A model generated the notes under the pieces. The model saw only the letters and a list, made by a program, of their open reading frames with translations. It did no database searches and had not been told where the DNA came from. From contig JAJJLU010003523.1 in the NCBI GenBank assembly GCA_023807065.1, forward strand, positions 1 to 60,039: a stretch of 60,039 nucleotides of DNA, written 5' to 3'. This stretch comes from Isotricha intestinalis. Lineage: Eukaryota; Ciliophora; Litostomatea; Vestibuliferida; Isotrichidae. This document shows positions 53,301 to 60,039 of this stretch, one piece after another (position 1 is the stretch's first letter; the number at the start of each line of letters is the position of its first letter). The position numbers and the translations under genes were made by a program.

Positions 53301-56300
53301 TATCTTGATTTTTAGTTCCTTTTTCTCCTTCAAATATTGATAATTTAATTTCACTTGAGTTTCTTTGAGGAGATATATTAATATCTTTTGGATATCTTTT
53401 AAATATGCAATATATATTCTTATCTTTACCTGGTTCTATTTCCCCATCAACTGGTTCAAATTTGAATAATTCTTGCCATAATTTTTTCATAATTTCAAAT
53501 TTATATCTTATTTTATAAATACCTAAATTCTTTAACACAAATGGGAATCCTTTAGTTTCCTTAACTTTAACATTTCCAAAATCAATAATTTTCCCTTCAT
53601 TATTAATAACTAATTCAACAGTGACTTTAAATGCTTCAGCCATTAATTTAATAACTCTAGGTTCAATTTTAACTCCATAACCTAAATTATCTTCGACTTC
53701 TAAATTAAATTGGAAAGGATATTTATCTTGATTTTCAGAGCAGAAAGTAACAGCAATTAATTGTTCTTTTCCTTTTTCAATAATACCATTAATAGGTTCA
53801 ATTTTATAAACAGTAGGTAAATTTTCCAATCCAGTTAATGCCCATTTACAATTAACTTCACTAACATTTTTCATTTTAATATATTTAGTCCTAGGTTGAT
53901 TAACAACTAATTTTTCAAAATCTAAAGAATCAGTATCTAAATCAATTTTAGGTTCAGCACCTTTACAAGTCAATAAAACTCTAGTAGGAATAGGATTATC
54001 TTTCATTAAGCAAATTAATTCATCTTTATATTCAGTTTCTTTAGAAGGAAAAGCATAAATTTCTAATTCAGCAGTTTGACCCATTTTAATTTCAATTTGA
54101 TTTTTAGGTAATAAAAATGGAGTTTTTTGTTCTTGTGCATTAGGATCTTTCTTTGCTGGCTTTTTATCCTTTGCTTTGGGATCAGCATTAGCATCAAAAT
54201 TAGGATCAGTTGATTGACCTGGTGGGAAAGGTAATTTAAAACCTAGACCATCGAAATTCATAGAACTTAAGAAATCAAAATCAACAGTTAAATCAAATTT
54301 ACCATTATTTGTGAATCTAATAGTTCTACAATTTGTGGCTTTATATTTTTCTATTTCTCTATTTTGATCACTTGTTATTAAAATATAACCGAAATCATCT
54401 TCGAATTTTTTATTAAGTCCTCTTAAATTTATTGATCCTGCTTTTGGTCTTGGTGTTATTGTAGTCATTGAAGGATAATCACTTTGACCATTAATTTGTA
54501 TTTTATATTCAATTGGTGGATATGATAAAACTTCAAATAAAAATTCTTGTGATTTATTACATACTTCTTTAGCAAAAAATCCTACTATTGCTTTTACTGA
54601 TTCATTAGGTGGAATTACCCATCTTACTTGATCAGTTAATATTATTTCTGGCTCATATTCTTCTTCTCCTCCTTTTGCATCTTTTTTAGGAGGTGCTTTT
54701 TTCTTTTTTGGATCTTTATTTTCTGCTTCTTTATTTTTTCTATTTTCTTCTGCTTTTTTATCTTCTTCTTTCACTTTCTCTATTAATTCTTCAAAAGGTA
54801 AATCTTTATATTTTTCATCTATTCCTTTTAAGAAAAAGTTTTCTAACATTTCATGTGGAGTTCTTTCATTTGGTTTTTTTATAATTTGAACTTCTTCATT
54901 TGGAGGAATTGGTAAATCTTCTGGATCAGGGAGAATTGGTTCTGGAATTACTTTATAGTAACTTAATAATAATTGAGGAATACAATTTTCAAACATTATA
55001 GGAACACATTTTCTTTCCATTTTAAATATTCCATCATCTTCTTCTTCTTCTTCTTCTTCTTTTTTCTCTTCTTCACCTTCTTTCTTTTCTTCTTCTCCTT
55101 CCTTTTTCTCTTCACCTTCTTCTCCTTCTTTCTTCTCTTCTCCTTCTTCACCTTCTTCTTTTTTCTTTTCTTCTTCTTCTTTCTTTTTCTTTTCTTCTTC
55201 TTCTTTCTTTTTCTTTTCTTCTTCTTCTTTCTTCTTTTTCTCTTCTTCTTCTTTCTTTTTCTTTTCTTCTTCTTCTTTCTTCTTTTTCTCTTCTTCTTTC
55301 TTCTTCTTATCATCTTTCTTCCCATCTTTCTTTTCTTCTTCTTCTTCTTCCTCAGGTTCATCTTTTGGAGGATTAATTCTCCTATCTAATAACTCTTCCA
55401 TTTTCTTAGTCATTCTTTCGACATATTGGGCATAAGCTTCTTTCTCTTCAGGAGTTAACTCTTTAGGTTCTTGATTGGCAATAGTAAAAACAGGTATATG
55501 TTCCTTAATAAATTCTTCAAACATTTTATTAAATGTTTCCACAACTTCAGGATTAATTTCTGGTTTTGCTTCTTCAACAACTTCATTTTTTCCTTTTCCT
55601 TTAACATTCTTTTTATCTGTTTTAGCATTTGTTGTTCCTCCAGGAGTTCTATCAGGACTTGTTGAAGCAGCTGGTTTCTTTGGAGGAACTTTTACAGTTT
55701 GAACTGTTTTTTTTCTTATTGATGCTCTTCTTTTCTCTGGATTTAATTCATCAATATATTGTCCCCAATCAATATAATGACATACATCTAATCCATCTTT
55801 ATCTTTTGGAAAATCAAAATATGCTAAAATCAAATTTTCTTTCACAAAATATTCATCTAAATATTCTAATACTGTTTCAGGACTATCTAATATTTCAGAT
55901 TCTAAATCATCAAATACACATCCACAATTACAATCTGGTTGAGATATTCTATTTGATAATAATTCTGCAAAAATTTCTTTAGTTACATTTTTATACATAC
56001 TTTCACTTGGAGGTTCTGGTAATGTTATTTTTTTATTTCCTTTTGCTTGTTTTGCTAATTTATCATATGCTACTTTTGCTTCTTCATATTCTTTTTTCTT
56101 TTCTTCTTGAGAAGTTGCTATTTTTTCAGTCATTTCAGGATGACCATTGTCAATGTTCCATTGTAGTAAATCCTTTATTGATACTACTCCTCTAAATTGT
56201 TTTTTTACTTGTTCTTTTAATATTGAGGTTTTTCCACTTTGAGAAGGACCTATTAATACTATATTTACTTTATCTCCTCTTTTTACTCCATGTGGAAAAT

Positions 56301-59300
56301 GTATTTCTCCTTCATCATCATCACCTGGAATTAATAATGATAAATGTTCTCTGTATTCATTTGTAAATAATTTATCAAATGTTTCATTTTGAGATGTTAA
56401 ATATTCTTCTGTGAATTTTTTAAATTCTTCTATTTTTTCATTTAATTTATTATTAAAATCATTAAATTTACTCCACATTTGTTCACCTGCTTGTCTTATT
56501 TTTATATCTATTTTATCTTCTGGATTTTTTGTAAATGCTTTATAATATTTAAGTATTTTTTCTTCTTCGATATATTTTTTATCAAAATCAGATGAATATA
56601 CTTCAATTTGGGAATCATTTGGATTTTTTATTTCAATTTGGGCTAAACCATATTTATAATATGGTAATATTGGTCCTATATTAACAGTATCTGGATTAAT
56701 TACTAATTCTAATATTTCTGCATTACCTCTAATTTGACATTCAATATTTTTAGCATTATCAACAATATGGAAAACAAATTTACCTTGATATTTCTTTCTT
56801 CTTATTGGAACAAATGTAGTTGTTAATGTTAATTTTTTTCCGGGAGCTAATTTACCTTCTTTAGGATAAATATCAAATACAGATTGATCTTCTTTTTTCT
56901 CTTCTTTATTCTCTTTCTTCCCAGAAACTCCTTTAGTCACAACATTCCAAGAACAATCAACTCTACTAATGTTTTCAATTCTAAATCTCATAATTTTTTT
57001 CCTGCCTAAATAAACTCTTTCCATATCAATTAAATTAGTACTTAAACTTAAATTAGGAATTGCAACAAATGAATGTAAATGAATTAAATAAACTTCTCCA
57101 TTACTCATAACTAATTTCATTACATTATTAACATCAATATTAGCATTAGAACTACTAGTATTATGTGTCACAGTAATATTAACACTTTTACCTTCATCGA
57201 CATAGCATTTATCATTAGCAGTTCCATTATTAACAGTATAACCTTTAGCAGCCATATCTTTTTTATCAATAGTAAACATAATTTGACCTTTATTTAAATT
57301 AGATACTGTAAAAGTAATACTTGCTTTATGATTAGCAACAACATTACCATATGATACATTATATTCCGCTATTACTAATTCTTTCATATATGAACTTAAT
57401 TGATTTTCTCTATATGCAGCACTATTTACATTTGGTTGTTTTTCTTGTTTTTTTACTGGCTGAAATACTGAAGATAATTGACTTGTAGGTTGAGGAGGTA
57501 AATTTTGCTGAATTTCACCTTGAGCCATTTTATCTACTATTTTATCACATAAGAGATTTCTATTCACGTCAAATTCAAATATTGAATCATCTGTTATATT
57601 TGTATTATTTAATTCAGATGAACTTTGAAGTGTTAAAACATTCTTTTTTATATTTTGTTTTGTTTTTGGGAAATAATCATCTAATGCTCTTCTTTTTGAC
57701 ACATACTCTGCTTTTGTTGATTCAAATAATTCTTTGAAATTTTCTTCTAATCTTAATAAAGGTTGAGATAATATAATTCCAGGATAATAACCAATTGCTT
57801 TTATTTTAATATGATGTGGTTCAAAATGAGCAATTTCAATAACAATTTCATCATCCATTTTATCAGGAACACCAGGAATAACTTCAATAGTAATTTTCTT
57901 ACTTTCTCCTTTGTTAACACTATCAATAGCATTAGTTAAAGAAAGATATCTTAATTTATCAGTATGATAAGTAATTCTATAATCAAAAGGAACTTCTCCT
58001 TCATTTTTAATATATAAATCAACTTTAGAAGAAGTATTAAAAGGTATTTCTCCAAATTTAATAGCAAATTCTTTTTTACTTGGATCATAAATATCTTCAT
58101 TGACTTGTAATTTATATTTAATTTCACTTGCTTCACCAATTAATTTTAAATCATATTCAGGTCCTCCTTCAACAATACATCTTGCAATTGCAGTATATCT
58201 TTGATTTGGTCCTGGTGTGAAAGTTATTGTTACTTCTTCAGTTTCTAATTCACCTTTTTTTAATCTTCCATTCATTGGAACTATACTAAAAACTTCATTT
58301 AATGGAATTTTCCTTGTTACTGCTCTTCCTCTTTTTAAACTCTCATATGAATTTTCTAATTCTATTAATTCCCATTCATATAATACATCTAAGTCACATG
58401 ATGTATCTCTTTCTAATTTTATTGTCTTTTTTGTAAATGTATCATTTAATAAACATCCGAAATATAATTCATTAGGTAAATTTTTGATATTTGGGAAATT
58501 AATTTGTACTGTCATTTTTAATTCTTCTACTTTTTCATGATTATTATGTTTAAATATTAATTTTCCTTCAAATTGTTCAATTCTTTTTTTCTTTTTATTT
58601 GAACTTGGATCAAAATCAACTCTTAATTGTTCAGTTTTACCAGGTTCGATTAAATATTTATCTTGAGAAATACTAAAAGGAGGTTCAGTTTTAATGGAAA
58701 AATCAGCAGGAAGTAAAGCAGCATTTTTAATAGTTACAATTTTATAAATTGTATCTTTATCATGATCTTCATCATTTTTATAAGTATAAAATAATTTAGG
58801 AGGATTAAATTCTAATTGAGGATCAATAAATTCAGCTCTTAAAGTAACATCCCATATTTCAGGTCCATTATTATCTGTTGTTTTATAACAATGAACACCA
58901 TAATTTGCAGTTAAAACTCCAGCTTTTCGAGAATTTGCTATTAATGTCATTGTACCATATTTTCTTGAAGGTAAAGTTCTTTTTGGACAATCTTCGAAAA
59001 ACCTAAAAACTTCAACTTCTTCTTCTTCATTCTTTTTCTTATTATCTTTTTTCTCATCTGGTACTGGTTTCTTTTTAGGTTTCTTTGATACAAATGATAT
59101 ATATTGATCACTTCTTCCTCTATTTTCAAATTTAATTTTCTTTTCTATATCAGTACATGTAAATATCACTCCAAAATCTATTGTTTTTAAATCAAATTCA
59201 GGAACTATTGTTGTTCCATCACCTGTTGCTTTTAAAGTAACTTCAAAACCTTCACTTTCTTCAATTTTAAAATATAATGTATCAATGAATTTCTGCTGTT

Positions 59301-60039
59301 CATCAGGTTTACAAGAAATTTCTACTAATTTAGTTTCTCCTGCTCTAATTCTATCTTTTGGATTTTTCACATAAAAAATACTACCTGGAGTTTTCATAAA
59401 TGCAGTATATATGGCATCAATTGGAGAAGTATTTGCTAATCTAATAGTTTGAACTTTTTCATTTAATGTTCTTACAATACCAAAATCAACTGTATTTTCC
59501 ATTGCTTGTAAATCTTTAATTGCTTTTTCATCTTTTGAACTTGGAATGGGCATTCCTTCTTTTATAACAACAACATCAGGTCCTTTACTTGTAGCTATAA
59601 CATTAATTGCAGTTATATAATTATTATCTCTTTCTCTTGCATTATATGCTTTTGTTTTACAATCAATTTCTAATTTTAATCTTATTTGCTGTAATCTTAA
59701 TGGTTTTAATTTTACAGTTAAAGTTACTGTTTGTTCAGGACCAATTTGACCACTTTGTTGATCACAAGTTAATTCACCCCAACCTTTACTTTGTTCATCT
59801 TGTTTCATAACTTTAAATTGAGTACTTAATAAATTAGATGTATTATGTAATTTAATAGTTTGATAAACTTCTTGTCTAATATAAACATTACCAAAGTTAA
59901 GTAATTCCATTGGTTCAATTTCAACTTCTGGAACTTCACAAATACCACAAACAGGTAAAGTTAACATATCAAAACCAATACCTAACATATCTAATAAAAC
60001 AACAATATCATAAGGTCTTTCTTTATCAGGTCTGAAAGT
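47374..60039 (-). CDS. HYDIN: HYDIN-like ciliary central-pair protein (C-terminal part; runs off the window)
   Basis: The frame is open from the right edge (60039) to the TAA at 47374, more than 4,220 residues. A Met at 59988 is internal, because the upstream 17 codons are open and coding-like, so the true start lies outside the window. The protein consists of dozens of ASH/MSP-type beta-sandwich repeats with the recurring LNFGxVxxxxxxxKxIxxxN pattern (for example ELLNFGNVYIRQEVYQTIKL). A P-loop segment (VLIGPSQSGKTS; GPSQSGKT at 56227-56250) starts the adenylate-kinase-like insertion known from HYDIN, followed by a Lys/Glu-rich insert (55035-55360). HYDIN builds the C2 projection of the central microtubule pair and is needed for ciliary beating. 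Length and domain order fit (human HYDIN has about 5,100 residues). The frame is clean, in contrast to the decayed regions. Confidence 0.93.
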   Translation of the reverse strand, partial: TFRPDKERPYDIVVLLDMLGIGFDMLTLPVCGICEVPEVEIEPMELLNFGNVYIRQEVYQTIKLHNTSNLLSTQFKVMKQDEQSKGWGELTCDQQSGQIGPEQTVTLTVKLKPLRLQQIRLKLEIDCKTKAYNARERDNNYITAINVIATSKGPDVVVIKEGMPIPSSKDEKAIKDLQAMENTVDFGIVRTLNEKVQTIRLANTSPIDAIYTAFMKTPGSIFYVKNPKDRIRAGETKLVEISCKPDEQQKFIDTLYFKIEESEGFEVTLKATGDGTTIVPEFDLKTIDFGVIFTCTDIEKKIKFENRGRSDQYISFVSKKPKKKPVPDEKKDNKKKNEEEEVEVFRFFEDCPKRTLPSRKYGTMTLIANSRKAGVLTANYGVHCYKTTDNNGPEIWDVTLRAEFIDPQLEFNPPKLFYTYKNDEDHDKDTIYKIVTIKNAALLPADFSIKTEPPFSISQDKYLIEPGKTEQLRVDFDPSSNKKKKRIEQFEGKLIFKHNNHEKVEELKMTVQINFPNIKNLPNELYFGCLLNDTFTKKTIKLERDTSCDLDVLYEWELIELENSYESLKRGRAVTRKIPLNEVFSIVPMNGRLKKGELETEEVTITFTPGPNQRYTAIARCIVEGGPEYDLKLIGEASEIKYKLQVNEDIYDPSKKEFAIKFGEIPFNTSSKVDLYIKNEGEVPFDYRITYHTDKLRYLSLTNAIDSVNKGESKKITIEVIPGVPDKMDDEIVIEIAHFEPHHIKIKAIGYYPGIILSQPLLRLEENFKELFESTKAEYVSKRRALDDYFPKTKQNIKKNVLTLQSSSELNNTNITDDSIFEFDVNRNLLCDKIVDKMAQGEIQQNLPPQPTSQLSSVFQPVKKQEKQPNVNSAAYRENQLSSYMKELVIAEYNVSYGNVVANHKASITFTVSNLNKGQIMFTIDKKDMAAKGYTVNNGTANDKCYVDEGKSVNITVTHNTSSSNANIDVNNVMKLVMSNGEVYLIHLHSFVAIPNLSLSTNLIDMERVYLGRKKIMRFRIENISRVDCSWNVVTKGVSGKKENKEEKKEDQSVFDIYPKEGKLAPGKKLTLTTTFVPIRRKKYQGKFVFHIVDNAKNIECQIRGNAEILELVINPDTVNIGPILPYYKYGLAQIEIKNPNDSQIEVYSSDFDKKYIEEEKILKYYKAFTKNPEDKIDIKIRQAGEQMWSKFNDFNNKLNEKIEEFKKFTEEYLTSQNETFDKLFTNEYREHLSLLIPGDDDEGEIHFPHGVKRGDKVNIVLIGPSQSGKTSILKEQVKKQFRGVVSIKDLLQWNIDNGHPEMTEKIATSQEEKKKEYEEAKVAYDKLAKQAKGNKKITLPEPPSESMYKNVTKEIFAELLSNRISQPDCNCGCVFDDLESEILDSPETVLEYLDEYFVKENLILAYFDFPKDKDGLDVCHYIDWGQYIDELNPEKRRASIRKKTVQTVKVPPKKPAASTSPDRTPGGTTNAKTDKKNVKGKGKNEVVEEAKPEINPEVVETFNKMFEEFIKEHIPVFTIANQEPKELTPEEKEAYAQYVERMTKKMEELLDRRINPPKDEPEEEEEEEKKDGKKDDKKKKEEEKKKKEEEEKKKKEEEEKKKKEEEEKKKKEEEEKKKKEEEEKKKEEGEEGEEKKEGEEGEEKKEGEEEKKEGEEEKKEEEEEEEDDGIFKMERKCVPIMFENCIPQLLLSYYKVIPEPILPDPEDLPIPPNEEVQIIKKPNERTPHEMLENFFLKGIDEKYKDLPFEELIEKVKEEDKKAEENRKNKEAENKDPKKKKAPPKKDAKGGEEEYEPEIILTDQVRWVIPPNESVKAIVGFFAKEVCNKSQEFLFEVLSYPPIEYKIQINGQSDYPSMTTITPRPKAGSINLRGLNKKFEDDFGYILITSDQNREIEKYKATNCRTIRFTNNGKFDLTVDFDFLSSMNFDGLGFKLPFPPGQSTDPNFDANADPKAKDKKPAKKDPNAQEQKTPFLLPKNQIEIKMGQTAELEIYAFPSKETEYKDELICLMKDNPIPTRVLLTCKGAEPKIDLDTDSLDFEKLVVNQPRTKYIKMKNVSEVNCKWALTGLENLPTVYKIEPINGIIEKGKEQLIAVTFCSENQDKYPFQFNLEVEDNLGYGVKIEPRVIKLMAEAFKVTVELVINNEGKIIDFGNVKVKETKGFPFVLKNLGIYKIRYKFEIMKKLWQELFKFEPVDGEIEPGKDKNIYCIFKRYPKDINISPQRNSSEIKLSIFEGEKGTKNQDINIFVNVASYFSKYTINPPKSINFGSLQYNESQTRSIEIRNEGQFDFNYEIFEYLQDINKMKAIKEEKDQREIEEEMEKEREIKEAIEGGKPKKQEKKPPKQDPKKKGQEDVLTIGKYQIKNFKGTIAPGSSAKIDVVFTAEGQQFCSANLAIDIQGRQPEDNPLGIPFDLVAESCIPGIETQDYDAIFEEQTVLPSISPDLNKQNIITSGIFGAEEKVFWFGTIIASKNPNGVSERFKLINNNKIPCIVKVAVNPRTASKSEGFAFTAQYKDPLKIYPGESEYVTVTFNPTSVMPYSGLFEATVEGNSDSKSGSLKFELRGEGTLPTLLLDSPNEYDPDGTPMLKFKKMRLKKSTTSQIVIKNEGVVPATVQFEPLVHDCFSFESSTTATIQPKKYQSFDIKFCPLYEKVEKAILSYKTMFNPYENPKLIITGEGFFEPVSIDGLTNDIEMNLGDVCVNAEKTYALTLVNNSDNNFRFNLINNLEPSLTFYPSYGFILAKTQKEINVKFSSPESVKHIQKDLFVELKQFNFNQDVVETDWDETMKTIRKVTESEQQEILAKRQEEMQRRKEENEAMIGVLTNVKGAKVPAPKGKDPKKDAKKDDKGKNVAPEEKQSDEEANIDIEEVNPEPEITIVDKSEKYLPIKLNVISDYAKYECNIKQIKFKPTVMYGTRKFEFNIRNTSMTALIYKFNFSNPNPMSNMATTNLLTSYDKTYPPQDSAGGAFTISPSHGTIPPQSDEVITLTFNPLEVDEFNFRRILYCNIKDLDPSMKELKIELSGDAERPLCHFEMEGGCHRENGACILEFESIGMMIKNTVRFFALNPTNQGYEFEWEQPDEDLIPNINKVFRCLTPKGVIYSGKKYEMAFEYIPNSLGEHESFWNFKILSENQIHKFVLHGITREPMILFNVGKVNFGPLLLGGRQKEVIQISNEEHLPYKFSFDKDSIKGNVAYGDSLFVSPIAGTLQPKSSTKIEITFMPRVEKEFNYNLQCKVKQRMKPLTLNVKGVGYTIVHGVFLDNKPEMKLLRKGEHVIDFGDFFINDKRERSIRIENNGGFNFHYSFKRNGADYLKITPDSGTVTKGSKVNVTLTLLPLNRINLNNHKIFLNIISGPTYTFLINAKARTPQIIFSSIKCNFGPCYVMRQPVPNVQIITVKNMDKEALTIETDFDSKNKQYLDVQLSTGQVILPYQSQSDILEIPIQFIPRDYVKYKDIIKFKFNNIYDVDVEVTGEGIPLKVELEDPSLQALNFGIIKLGQNKKMSFNVVNRGKMMTTVELYPDNPSTFLKKCLSIKTDFVNDHPDEVTKPLIHVLQPKEMFKTEIMFNPNIRIPQFTEELMIKINNSEKKRLLGVTGASYGVDVKMVGEMPTFGSVTVNSNAIRQISLKNFGDIPAVFHWSNVDNKKKNYTKYFTITPQKGNIPPHEDVMIQIIFHPKDVNNAIQYEHIKCNIEEFDTPIDISLYGKSIECPADSITEKKMETQVRVPVTYEIKIKNPTDKPWRITPSISSSVKSYVDYFKGSDQVFEINPGQEGTYTLTYRPLTMSKINPEDENEKIKEHDATVFFPLPDGTAKMFKILGTSLAPSAQETINATAQVREWTMIKLNIQNWLYQTQRFKVTWDKPEQGIFIKGANTIDVSSNSSKEYKLSFKSLKETPYNFKITFQNVDTKEYVFYMINVTMSAAQALSTVELIGEIREIATGSFTINNPLNVDVTIPKEQIVLENEYLTISPESINIPAESEVTIDVSFRPLIVGKTNTNIIIKSPELGELKYPIEIEGTNAPPKILQPIQASLGSEKIVQITFTHYLKKAATYTVKVEKYADNIPFSDFIPEVANITVDPAKGGQPENTFNLKYEPSNVIESKGILKVSSPDGGEYQWIITGKASFPQAQGPFKIPSGKGLSLEFKNPLNEAVDVNVRFDNPNFSAGKVNNKLEAKKVMNVPIAYKVVNNESGNTGRCIITINQLPSWVYYLSAE
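55035..55360 (-). repeat. Lys/Glu block repeat inside HYDIN (24-nt period)
   Basis: Units encoding EEEEKKKK (eight residues, about 24 nt) recur about six times, then shift to KKEGEEGEE-type units and a run of Glu. On the plus strand it appears as ttcttcttctttctttttct-type sequence. It is in frame and probably length-variable; the antisense reading is a spurious Phe/Leu-rich ORF. Confidence 0.8.
56227..56250 (-). other. Walker A motif of the HYDIN adenylate-kinase-like insertion
   Basis: Codes for GPSQSGKT after a hydrophobic strand (VNIVLI). The residues needed to bind a nucleotide phosphate (Gly, Lys, Thr) are all present, so nucleotide binding remains possible. Confidence 0.7.

Noticed and set aside
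54973..55389. Phe/Leu-rich ORF on the plus strand over the HYDIN repeat
   Set aside because: It is the antisense of the Lys/Glu repeat in HYDIN and has no independent support.
1..60039. Tetrahymena/Paramecium code (TAA and TAG = Gln) for the whole window
   Set aside because: Intact genes end in TAA, TAG or TGA, and very long frames contain no internal TAA or TAG. The standard code fits; only the decayed segments show in-frame TAA/TAG.
1..60039. tRNA, rRNA, CRISPR, telomere repeats or complete transposons
   Set aside because: I scanned by eye for tRNA-like GGTTCGAA arms, repeat-spacer patterns, terminal repeats and telomere units and saw none that hold up.

Overview
The window looks like about 60 kb of an extremely AT-rich protist macronuclear-type genome. 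A ciliate reading with the standard genetic code is best supported. The intact genes end in TAA, TGA (gene at 12297) and TAG (gene ending at 36318), and long frames such as the >4,200-codon HYDIN gene hold no internal TAA/TAG, so all three stops act as stops. Calcium-dependent protein kinases with four EF-hands, a TTLL enzyme, kinesin-13, HYDIN, a PIKfyve/Fab1 kinase and many EF-hand proteins fit an alveolate with cilia. AT-richness plus standard code would suit a litostome/rumen-type ciliate, but that placement is inference. No rRNA, tRNA, CRISPR array, telomere or complete mobile element was recognised.

Layout. 1-7250 is a graveyard of broken coding sequence: a CNB-RCC1-TBC fusion (plus strand), a TLDc protein (minus), an unrecognised coiled-coil gene (minus) and a possible tubulin-ligase-like fragment (plus). 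7309-17540 is intact: a multi-span DMT-like membrane protein head-to-head with a CDPK, a kinesin-13 with one 48-nt intron, a predicted myristoylated protein, a large unknown protein and a myristoylated FHA protein. 17956-20962 is a frameshifted P-loop NTPase/nuclease-like gene of Crinkler/RHS type. 21278-31639 carries a NEK-like kinase with a decayed tail, a TTLL polyglutamylase-like enzyme, a coiled-coil protein, a membrane-anchored Lys/Glu-rich protein, a second (myristoylated) CDPK, a small unknown protein and Rab2. 31771-46721 holds Fab1/PIKfyve, a TPR co-chaperone-like protein, a degenerate pepsin-fold membrane protein, Rab6, an EF-hand protein with four EF-hand pairs, an RGG/Trp/His-rich protein, an annexin, a FAM221-like protein and a Gdt1/TMEM165 transporter. 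47374-60039 is the C-terminal >4,200 residues of HYDIN, which runs off the right edge.

Themes. Many products belong to cilia (HYDIN, TTLL, kinesin-13, FAM221-like), Ca2+ sensing (two CDPKs, EF-hand protein, annexin, Gdt1) and endomembrane traffic (Rab2, Rab6, Fab1). There is no sign of operons; genes are monocistronic, on both strands and separated by short AT-rich gaps. The most distinctive observations are (i) the broken CNB-RCC1-TBC fusion, (ii) repeated in-frame TAA/TAG at probable Gln positions in the decayed segments, (iii) the frameshifted NTPase-nuclease gene, and (iv) changes at key residues in otherwise intact proteins (CDPK catalytic loop, Gdt1 motif 1, Rab6 C terminus, pepsin-fold active sites).
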